A stretch of 64,000 bases of DNA, taken from NCBI GenBank assembly GCA_013115135.1, contig JABANP010000013.1, positions 1-64,000 on the forward strand, given 5' to 3'. The DNA comes from Perkinsus olseni (Eukaryota > Perkinsozoa > Perkinsida > Perkinsidae). Numbering within the stretch: position 1 is the first letter of the stretch; each line of letters starts with the position of its first letter. The notes below the pieces were generated by a model. That model searched no databases. It saw nothing but the letters and a program-made list of their open reading frames with translations, and was not told the origin of the DNA. Positions 45,678 to 57,345 of the stretch are shown in pieces. A program made the position numbers and the translations under genes.

Positions 45678-48600
45678 ATGTCGTCGTCATCATCATCCTC
45701 GTCGACTGAGAACATGTCCTCGGCCGTCAATGCATTTTCGATGATGATGAGCGGAGCGAAGCGAGCGGCCAATTCGCCCAATAAGGGCAAAGAAGAGGAA
45801 CCTGTGGAGAAGAAGAGGAAAATCGAGAAGGTTGAGGAAAAGCAAGATATGCAAGAGGAGCAAGTGGATGATAAGGAGCCTCGAGTTGACGAAGTGAGGC
45901 TGGGTTTGACTTCATGCTTGGCCGGAGCGATTTTATTTCAGCCTGTCGAAGAGAAAAATTCGGATAATGAGGAAGTGGATGATGACTATGAGGATGATGA
46001 TGACGAGTAACGGAGGAGGGTGGAATTGATTCCTCAATTTTCCGAGTCCGATACCAAATCAATTTTTCATGTCAACGTAAAAATTTCCCTTCACTCTATA
46101 AGTTTTCGATCTCTTTGTCGTCCATGAATTGCTGTCGTAGTTTTGTGGAAAAAATATTTCTGCAGTTCGTCAAATACACCAAGGGTTGGAACCATCCCTT
46201 TCTGTAATCATCAGAGCAATCCCTCTCGCTGAAGCCTTGAAGCAGCCGGGCAAGAGTGATGCAGAGAAGTTAGCCCAAATTGCTAAGGGGACAGGTGAGC
46301 TTGGGGAGGCTAGCTTACCCTTGATACTCATTCTCAGGCCCCTCGTCGATCTGGAAGGTTTCTGGGGCTGCAGGTAAGGACTGCTGGGTGGGTCTCAACA
46401 CTCCACTGGTTGTCGTTGAGCAATCGTATCAACGCTATCGAATATCGGGGGTTAAAGGTTTTCAATGATAGTTATATTTGGTTTTTACGAAGATTCGAAA
46501 TGGTGTGGTATTGCGGAATACCCTAGACTCGTGTTGAGCAAAATACAAAGTGCGGATAAATAAGGTTTCACCACTTATCAATTCTTACTGCGGAACAGTT
46601 ATTGCTTCTAGTGGACTGCGATCGAGAGGTCCCACCATGACCCAACCTATGGTGAGTTAGACCGTCGGGAACTAGGGCCGCTCTTTCTTTGCTTCGTTCA
46701 ACAGGGCATTCAAAAACAGCGGAAAATGGTTGACATGATTGATCATGTCAACCAGTGTCAATCATTAAACAATCATTAACAATTGATCGGTAAAATTGGT
46801 GGGAAAATAAGATATTCTCGCCGAAAAAAGGACATTCTTGCGGGGATTCTACTTCAGCATCACCGTATTTCCCCTTTCTCTCAGCGAAGAGCCCAACAGC
46901 AATCAGTGACATCACCTCACCGGCTTTCGATCCCTCCAAGTTCAGCCAGATGAAGGTGAGTTTGAGAGGTCGCAGGTTCGAATCCCGGCGAGGGCGCTTT
47001 TCGTCAGCTCACACCAGGCAAGAACCTCCCCTACGCCCTACTCGCTTTGGCGTTGCAGAAAATAGAGGACTTGAAGAACTCTGGGCAAGGGTCGAAGAAG
47101 AAGGTTCTGGTGAGCGAGCGTCGCGCGCCGCGAAATTCAATCGGTCGTGGTTGGGGCCTTCAGCTCGGAGGTATCTTTTCATCTGCCGGTTGCACCTAGC
47201 AGGCCAAGCCTCTTTTGATATCTTTTTCAAGTGTAAAAGTGCGAAAAAGCTTCGCTCCGCCGTGTTTGTGAATTTAGAAGTCGTACACGATTTCATTTCT
47301 GAGACCGTTGAATCTTCGATAATCTGCTGGATGCGCGCTTCAACCTAAGATATTTTTATTCTGTCCACTACGAAGGGATCTTTTTCAGGTTATTCTTGCT
47401 AACCTTTTCCGTACCATCATCTACTACAACCCTTCAGAACTCATCTACGCTGTGTACCTCCTCATTAATAAGCTCAGACCGGATTATGAGAATGTTGAAG
47501 TAATAGCTAGAGGTGTCAGAATAATAATACCAGTATCATCACTCAGGTTGGCGTTGGTGATCACGTAATCCTGAAGGCGATGGCACAGGTGTATGGTCGA
47601 TCAGAGAAGCACATAACGGCTGATATCAGCAACGGCAATGCCGCGGTGAGTACGGGCTGCCTTTGGTGCTGTGGTAGTTGGGGAAGATAGGCCTCGTAGG
47701 AATGAGGCCATGCAGTATAATTATTGCGACCTCCCGGGAAGGGGTTTCGGTATTAGTAGTATCGCTGTTGTTTCGGTTTTATTATAGCAAGAGTATCAGG
47801 TTGCGGGTTTTTTCTGAGTAGAATGAAAATATTCTTCTATTAAAAACGTAGTATTTTCAGCCGTTACTCCCAGAATACAAAACGTCCTGCTTGCCTTGGA
47901 AAAGAGAGGGTGATATCTCGGGGGATCTCAGGAGCTCGCGGCTCGGATGCCCTCCTCGTTACGGACAGGCCTTCCATCTTGCGCGTGCCAGCGTTGCTAC
48001 TCTCGGACTTACCGTTCAAGGGTGTTGTGCTTTTTTTTCGCGCGCCACGAAATTATGATCAGGACCTTGGCGAGGCTGCGTTGCTATCGAGGGTGAATCA
48101 GCCGATGCTGTTCGCCCCTCCTCCGCTGACGTTGAGTAAACTGTATAAGGAACTACTCGTCATGAGCCAGGCTAGAGGAAAGGTATCTTTCGTCATTGCG
48201 CACAGCGAAGATTTTTTGTGTATGGGATGGTAGGATTCACAGAAATTGAGAAAAGATATCATAACGAAGTGTTTGGTGGCAGCCAAGGGAGAGGAGGCGA
48301 AGTACATTGTGAGGACGTTACAGGTGGGTATCTTAGGTCGAAGATGGTAAGATACGTTGTGGTCGTTCAGGGCCGTCTTCGAGTTGGGATACTATCAGCT
48401 ACTATTCTGCAAGCCTTGGCGTACGCATTCGTTCTCACCGAGCCGGCAAAGGGTAAAGAGAAAGAATGCATTCCCGATATACGCAAAGGTAAGTATCCAA
48501 GGTTGATGCTTGCAAGATTCAGTGCATGTCAGAGAAACCAGCGCCCAGTGCTGATAAGATAGCGTTAAAAATGATCGAGCTCGAAGCTGCGACCAAACAG

Positions 48601-51600
48601 GTGAACCCAACCAACCGTCAGAGTCACTCGCCACGAAATTATCGATTCTGTTGTTCGTGTCAGGCGTTCTGTGAAGTGCCAAGTTACGATAAGCTGGTTG
48701 ACTGCCTCCTGTCGGGTGCAGATGCAGCGGAGCTCGCTAAGGTGGGCAGGGGGCGGATGGACGAAGAAAATCAAAAAAAGGCGGAGCGAAGTTTCTTTCT
48801 GGAGAATACCGTCGTCCGATTTGGAGCTTTGCTACACTCGTGTGTTCATGTAAAAATATCTTTTCTCTGGCGTGGTTGATACAGTCCGGTGGAAAAAATT
48901 GTTCAGAGCTGATCTAAACCATTTTAACTGTGAATATTCAAACGAGACCGTGCTCATTGAATCAGAAATTTGTAGAGCTTTCGATTGATGGGACTTTTGC
49001 AAAACAGCCTCACTTCATCGGGAAAACTGATTTTTGAAAATTTCTCTCCCGCCGTAAATTTACACAGTGATCCCACGCCATCTCCAGAGGATTTCTCCTC
49101 AGTCCGGGCGAATTGCCGGCCATCGAGGGCATCACTCAACTCAGAATGATCTCCGCTATCAAATGGTGCACGGCTCGCGCCAAGAAACGAACTTTTCAAT
49201 TTTCCGAAAATTTGGGTGCTTCAACTCCTGTGAAATGAATACAACAGCGATCTTCGCTCATCGAAAGAGTGTTTTTTCGCAAATGCCTGGCTGGAAGTCT
49301 GCTACCTGCGAACAGAACCGCCGAGCTAGCATTATTATCCTGCCGAGCACTGTATTCTCTTACTTCCAAATTATCTTTTTATCCTACATCGTTCAGTTCA
49401 ATGAACTGAGTTCATCATCTACGGGTCACCTCGGCACAGAGGAGTGGCGAAAATAGACTCTAATTGCATTCTCGCAAGATACTGACCTTAGAGTTAGGGC
49501 CCCTAACTTAGGGGTTGTGACATGAACAAGATACTCGTTATTATCTCAGGCGTGCAGTGTCACCCCGGGAATACCAGTAAAGCCAATGCTGGCTAAACCC
49601 ACCAAATCAATAACGGAGGTACGGGCGCGAATCGATCGATCGATCGATTTGGAGAATCTTAGGTGCTTGACCGTTTCAAGAATATCAAATTCACGGCTGA
49701 ATATAAGTGAGCTGAGGGAAGGGCGTCCTATTGGTATCGGCGGAATTGGTATCTTTTTAAACTCGACCCGCCCGCGGTCCTCTCGGCCGGCTGAATAGTA
49801 TTCGTTATTGATGGTATCTTTTGAGTGTATTGAGGTCGAGAGTGTTGTGATCATGATTTGGGCGTTTTCAGGTATGATGGTGAAAGGGCGCAGGTTCATT
49901 TATGGACGACCGAGGCGGGTAAAAGGGAAATAAGAGTGTATAGCAGGAATAGTGAAGATCTGACGGAGAAGTAGGATGAGGAGGTTGAAGCTGGTGTGAC
50001 ACAGATCGTTAGATACCCCGATGTTGTTGATGCTATCGAGGAGATGATATCTGTTATTGATAAGGTGAGCTTGCCCTGGCAAGTCTTAAAAATTAAGATT
50101 CTCGACCGTTCAAACCTTCTGGCCGTTGGAGGCTCGAAATTCCTCGCGGCGAAATGGTGCGGAAAACGACTTTGCTTCGGCTGTTATTTCTTTGGGGGCG
50201 TTTGAATGAGGGAAGGGAGTAATCATCATGTTACCCAAGGAGGTCTTCATATTGGTGAGGAAAATGTGTTGTATTTGCTTTTCGTTCTGAGAGATCACCC
50301 TCGAACAGCGTAGCAAGTATTCGCCATAACCTGTGGTTCTCATACCATCTTTTTCGTGATCCACGAAACGTGATTCACGAATACATAAAGGCTCGACTAA
50401 CATTTCAATAGAGAGGCGCTGACACGTGGAGAACAGTCCAGTCGTAGAATCGGCATTCCATTATTAATAGGATCATACCACTCCTTTCGCAGCCTATGAA
50501 GAGTATGATCATCGATTCCGAGGCTGTGGCTTTCGACAGGGAGAAACACAAAGTTCTCCCCTTCCAACTCCTATCGTCGAGACCACGGAAGAATGTTGTT
50601 ATGTCGGAGATTAAGGTACGTTAAGGAACTGCAAGTGATAGCAAGTTTGCAAGATATTACCTATCAGGTCCAAGTTTGTCTTTTCCATTTGATCTGATAT
50701 ACTTGGACGGAGAGTCGATGATTACAAAGAACCTCGATACCCGACGGAAGGTGAGGCTGGGGGTGGAAACTGCGATGATTGCAAACCGTGGGGCCGAGCT
50801 TTCGAGAGTATTCGGGTATGAGATGGTACTGAAATGTCAGAGTATCGTCAATCGCAAATTATCGAGTTCATCGCGTGCAATTGTCGCTCTTGGTAGCAGC
50901 GTGCGCATATTGATATTCACTAGCTTGGTAATGATGTGGCGCGGTCGGGAACCTCATGTGCATATCTTCAGTATCTCTGTTTATTATTAATTGAATAATT
51001 ATAGGAAATTTAGATTGACTGAGGAGCGTATGGTTGGACCTTTTAAGCTGCTTCCCGTTACGTCGTGAGTTGCAATGCACCCGAGCAGTGGAATCTAAAG
51101 TTGAAGATGGTATGATACCGATGAGGTCGTTTAGCGGGGGTCACAAATCGAGTGTCGATCAGGTTTTACGAACGAGGCTGAAGGAGATTCCCGATAGAAT
51201 TCAGTTCGCTACCGCGCGGGACATGGACTCTGAGGAGGAGATCCAGGCCTTCTTCACCGAGAGTGTTGAAGCTTCCTGTGAAGGTTGGAGAGGGAAAAGT
51301 AACTTCCAGCGGATTGTCCATGGCAGGCTTGATGTTGAAGACACTTTTCGAGAATGCTACCTACGAGCCTTCGAAGAGGTCCTTGAACTGGCTCAAGTTG
51401 AAGAAGGACTACCTCAGCGGTATGGCCGATTCTCTCGATCTCGTGCCGATCGGAGCATTCTACGGGAAGGGGAAGGTAGGAGGAGTACTCATGGTCCATG
51501 AGTCATGGAGACGATCCTTGCATCATTTCGATGATAAATCTGTTGCAAAAATATCCTCCTCTGAGTAGCGTATTGATAACATGGATGAAAGTGACCCTCT

Positions 51601-52551
51601 GGACAATTGATACCACACTTTTCAGTGTTCATAATAAAATCTTGTCCTTTCCTTCAGCGTACTGGTGTGTATGGTACCTACCTACTTGCCGTTTACGATC
51701 CGAACGAAGGAGAATATCAGAGCTGCTGTAAAGTCGCTACTGGGTTCACGGATGAGTTCTTGGACAAGCATTACGATCATCATAAAGATAACGTAAATTG
51801 TTTGGAGCTGGGAAAGTGCCCTACCGTCCTCATTAGGTTATCCCTCGGAAGAGGGCCGATTACGTCGTTACTGATAAGATGACGCCTGACGTGTGGCTCG
51901 ATGCGACTCAGGTAGTAGGGGGCCCGGGACAGTAGCATTTACTGTTTACTGCAGGTTTGGGAGATACAGTGCGCTGACTTGAGCATCAGCCCCGTCCATA
52001 CCGGAGGTAGGGGAGCGAGACAGGGTGATTTTTGGGTCTTTCGTTGAGAGATCGTCAATCTGACGAAAACCTTACGCCGCATACGGGGTCTCCGTCGAGT
52101 GGTGGGCGACAAGAGGCTCTTTCCCCCCGGTTTTGGGCGTACGGCTGAGCGCACATGGTCGATGGATGCTCGAAGATGCTCGCTCCGTCGTTGAACTGTG
52201 TCCCTCGCTGGACCTTCGACGCCGCCGAGTGAAACACCGTATGACCCACGTTAGAAAGTGGAATTAAGTGGATCATTCTCTTTCACCCTGTTTGTTGAGG
52301 ATCAAACCGTAGTTGAGTACGTGACCCTTCTGGTCCTCTCAGCATCAAACCTGATTGATGGCGCTGGAGGAAAGGGTGTGGGTCTTCGTTTCCCGAGATT
52401 CATTAGAATAAGGGACGATAAGAAGCCTGAAGATGCCACTACCAGCGAACAGGTGACATTCCCGGCCTGGCAACGCTACATAGTAACTGCTTTCATTCAG
52501 CTCCTGCAGATGTACGAGCAGCAGTTCGCCAAAGGTGGTAGCGGCGAGTGA
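45678..52551 (+). CDS. LIG1: ATP-dependent DNA ligase I
   Basis: About 26 exons. It seals nicks in Okazaki fragments and in repair. Exons: 45678-45893, 45942-46006, 46215-46294, 46338-46373, 47018-47109, 47389-47499, 47547-47645, one near 47870-47909, 48063-48182, 48243-48323, 48371-48488, 48533-48600, 48664-48741, 49550-49618, 49663-49706, 49872-49970, 50005-50064, 50493-50615, 50668-50751, 51163-51283, 51327-51475, 51658-51792, 51837-51911, 51955-52006, 52343-52452, 52510-52551. Landmarks: acidic, Ser/Lys-rich N-terminus; AEYKYDGERAQ with the adenylated lysine; [53 protein letters not shown]-terminal [14 protein letters not shown]. Exon ~47.9 kb does not join in frame, and 50668-50751 needs one extra base near 50680; both may be sequence errors. 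No obvious PCNA-binding box. Confidence 0.9.
46728..46753. repeat. Perfect inverted repeat in a ligase intron
   Basis: 11-bp arms (GGTTGACATGA) around a 4-base loop, inside intron 46374-47017. Confidence 0.8.
47110..47388 (+). other. Ligase intron carrying all three dispersed motifs
   Basis: Its removal joins KKKVL to [15 protein letters not shown], as expected for ligase I. It contains CGCGCCGCGAAATT (47124-47137, sense), the complement of GCGGAGCGAAGC (47250-47261) and the complement of ATCTTAGGTTGA (47340-47351). Confidence 0.8.
48601..48663 (+). other. 63-nt ligase intron carrying the CGCCACGAAATT element (sense)
   Basis: Joins EAATKQ to [13 protein letters not shown], matching ligase I. 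Bases 48623-48640 read GTCACTCGCCACGAAATT, one change from the AFG2 intron copies but in the opposite orientation relative to transcription. Confidence 0.85.
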
Positions 52552-53108
52552 AGGTTTAATTACATAACTGCATTTCGAGTCGTCTCTGTTGTTGAGTCGC
52601 ACACAGTGGAGAAGCCTCGGGAGGGGGGAGTCGAATAACAAAAGAATGGTACTTGAGGGCCTTGAGGCTGCTGAGGTTCTTCCAAACGGATTTATAGCCT
52701 CGATGTGAGGTGTAGACGCAGAGGGTCCAAAGTTGAGGCAAATGAGAATTCCTCGTCGAACGAGGCTTGTTCCGAAGACAGGCTTGAGTTCAACAATGCA
52801 CATGACAGTTAGCGATGACGACAGAGAGGATTCTCGGAAAGGACGTTCGTGCAGTAAGGGATCTCATAGTGGAAGAGTTGCCGCGGAAGGGGGTGTGATT
52901 GTGTGGGCATGCAATCTACTTTGTCCCCGCGCTAGTAGAATTTGTTCCTACTGTATTTATAAATGTCAGACTTCTATCAGTATCGCTTATGTCGGGTTCT
53001 AGTGATAACATGGTAGAGAACTACGGAGCTGTTCATCTATTATGTCAAATAGTAAATGCTGACTCTCCTGAGTACCTGGCGTTCATGTCCGATATCCACT
53101 CCAAGATG

Positions 53109-53142
53109 ATCTGCGTCCGACGGCCGTCGGACCGACGCAGAT
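53109..53142. repeat. Nested palindrome
   Basis: ATCTGCGTC and its complement flank a perfect 14-bp palindrome CCGACGGCCGTCGG. Confidence 0.85.
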
Positions 53143-54113
53143 ATTCTTGGACCTACGCAACCAGCTCCAAGTCGACTCTCGTCTCGTTCGGTCCGTGCCA
53201 GAAGTTTGCCTTCCTTGCTGGGTCCTTTCTAGCGGTCGCGTTCGCGATTCTCGTTCTCGTTCTCAGTTCCCGGTCTCAGTTACTTGACACTGTCAATGGA
53301 TCACTGGGACTCTCTACTTCTCTCTCTCTACTGTCAATTTGACAGTGACAGCGGTACATTCGCTCTGGTAGAACTCGCATTTCCCTCCGATACCGCATCC
53401 GAGTCCCGGTGCGCAGGTCACAGATTCTGCGATAATATCGCAGCGATATCGCTCTAACTGATGGCTCTGCTAAGTTGGGCGACGTCCTAGGCTCGGCGAT
53501 ACCGCATTATCCAAATGTTCGTAGGTAAGCTCAGGTTTATTTCCCGGTGGCGTCATCATTACTTCCCCTTGAAAGAGACAGACCTTGTGCAGCTAAATTA
53601 AGAATTTCTTAGTAGGAACAGCTATGATGAGATCTGCTCTTGGCAGTGATCGACTGCAGCTGATCGACGAGAGTGGAATCCGGGAAGTAAAGGAATTTTT
53701 CGCTCCCGCACGAAGAAGAAGACGTTTGTTTGTGCGAGTCGCACGGGGAACTGTGCGACAAGGCATTGGAGCATCTTCCACTCAAAGGAAGCCGAAGCAG
53801 ATATTCGAGCGATACTTGTATCGCATTGGTTAATCGATAGCTGGAACCAAGCTTTGATTGGAGGATCATCTTACGAGTAGTTCGACGATATCTGTTGTCT
53901 CAATGTTCCAAGTATATCCCAGAGGATGATGAAGACTCTTCTGGGGACGAGTGGTACGCTGTGGAAGATGAAGCAGATGGTCGAGAAGTGTTATGAAGGA
54001 AGACCCTGTTGAGCCAACACGGTCCGAACTGTTGACCAACGCAGCGTACTAGAAGAGAGGCTCTGTGAGTTGGAGAAGAGGCGAGAAGCTAAGAACACTA
54101 CTAATAAGGCCGT

Positions 54114-54146
54114 AAAAAAGTCGACTGAAAGGCAGTCGACTTTTTT
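54114..54146. repeat. Perfect 14-bp hairpin with A/T tail
   Basis: AAAAAAGTCGACTG, loop AAAGG, then the exact complement ending in six T. It looks like an intrinsic terminator, but such terminators are not expected in eukaryotic Pol II DNA. Confidence 0.9.
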
Positions 54147-55828
54147 CTCCCCTGAAATTCAGGGACCTCCACGGGGGCGCTTTCCTCAAGCCTTGAGCCT
54201 CAAGGCACTGTCCGTCTGTTTTGTTTCTCTCGCTCCCGTAGTTAAACCACTCGAATGGCTTGTGCTACTCGATAGTCCCGCGCAATGCTCGTAGCGAAGC
54301 TCTTTCGCTAGAGAGTCTTGCTTAGGATCCGCCTTCGTATGATTGCTTGATTCGCGATGATCGGGTACACTCAATACCTAACAGCGCTCGGTGGTTGTCA
54401 ACCACTGGTTGAATGTCCATGCACACTACTGTACGCGTTCCTCTTCTTTCACTGCAAAGGGGTTTCGTGCCCGCTTCCAGTCTCACCGACTCGGTGTCAC
54501 CGAGCTCCGAAGTTCTGAGACTCAGAATCTGAGTCAGAACTAGTAGTGAGTAACTCACTGTGAGGTAGTTATTCTTACTTTATCGGGGTTTCGTGTCGCT
54601 CAACCCCTGGTCGGAATTCTACTCCTACCTCAGCACATGTGCGTATGATACTTGGAATAGCTCTGTGAGAAGTGTCGACTCGACCCTTTCGAGTCGGTTG
54701 ACGTAGTCAATTGAATCAGTTGAACTGATCAACAGTTGCCAAGTGACTTGGCTAGTTTCGGTTATTTCGATGTCCAAGGTGGTATTTGGTGTACTTTACT
54801 GGATGGATGAAAGACTACCGTTCTAATAGAACGTAAAGCAGTCTAGCATAGTATGAATCATACTGTATGATAGACTTCGCAGACGTGTATCTTTTCGAAT
54901 CTTACAGTAGTACTGATTACGCCTCATACCATGAGAGTCGGCATCCTACCGACTCATTCTAAGATTGCTAATAAAGCATTGTGCTTCAATACTACCTGCC
55001 ATAGAGCTGAATTGAGAGTTTGCCCGAGATTGCCGATCGAAGCGTGTTCACCCACCTTCTGGCAAAGGTAGCAATAGACCGAAGGCAAAGCTGATCAGTC
55101 CGTTGAAGCAGTCCGGTGCCTTCTTTCCTATGTCTCGTGCGGTTTCTACTTCGAAGCCGAGGGTTTCCACTGCGACTGTGGGTGAGATTTTAAGATGATC
55201 GGCCGCACGACTGATCGAGGCGATGATGTAGACTTGAGTCGCGTGACGAGGGTAGCCCGCCCTCTAATATTCGAAGCGCCCGGAGTCCGAGTTTGACTGT
55301 CTGACCACCAGTTTGCACCACGCGACCATGGACTAGTTAGTGTTAAGGCAGGCGCCGATAAAGATAGAGAAGCAGCAGTGCCTATTGTTCTTTGCGGTGA
55401 AAGCCACACAAAATCAGCGAGCAGGGGCCGCATTCTCGCCACTTGAAGAACTAAAGACCAGTATTACCAGAAAACAGAACTGAGTATATCATAACGGTGA
55501 CTTCTTTGAGAAGGGTTGGTAGCATGAACAATAAAGGTTAACCATGGCAAACATCCTCATGCACAGTGGCACCACTCCAGGTGTTGCTACAATGACTGGG
55601 CAACGGGTAGCCAATGGTAGTGTTCGATGCTTCAATGGCCACTAAGACCTGTGGTCAATAACAATAAAGTAGACTATTTACATGACAATGTCATGATGAC
55701 ATCTTCCATGACAGGGATCCTTCGGAATGAGTGGCTCACTCTTCAGGAAGATACTATCGTCGCGGCCCAAGTCTTGTCGATCCACCATGAAGAAAAACTA
55801 GGTGACAAATCTGATGGCGCTTTCATCG

Positions 55829-57345
<1,517 letters not shown>

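Larger units (their letters stand above)
52552..55828. other. Hairpin-dense intergenic region
   Basis: No convincing gene (frames at 52899-53342 and 53624-53833 lack support). From about 53100 to 55000 short perfect inverted repeats follow one another every few tens of bases, for example 53109-53142, 53431-53447, 54114-54146, 54511-54541 and 54942-54962. The part from about 55440 is duplicated at 60290. Confidence 0.6.

Noticed and set aside
46748..46939. Small minus-strand gene ([12 protein letters not shown]...) nested in a ligase intron
   Set aside because: No signal peptide, motif or paralogue; it overlaps the palindrome at 46728-46753 and is short enough to arise by chance.
24469..47351. 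ATCTTAGGTTGA as a spliced-leader or trans-splice acceptor
   Set aside because: The known dinoflagellate and perkinsid leader contains CCGTAGCCATTTTGGCTCAAG-type sequence, and several copies are deep inside cis-spliced introns or antisense.
50676..50990. A separate 104-residue gene starting [14 protein letters not shown]
   Set aside because: The first part is the ligase exon [12 protein letters not shown]; the rest runs into an intron.
52899..53342. 147-residue plus-strand protein with a hydrophobic segment
   Set aside because: It reads through the nested palindrome at 53109-53142 and a run of TCT/TCG repeats, has no homologue-like motif, and is absent from the duplicated locus.
54114..54146. 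Bacterial intrinsic terminator or bacterial insert
   Set aside because: Surrounding DNA has no bacterial genes, and similar hairpins without T tracts are everywhere nearby.
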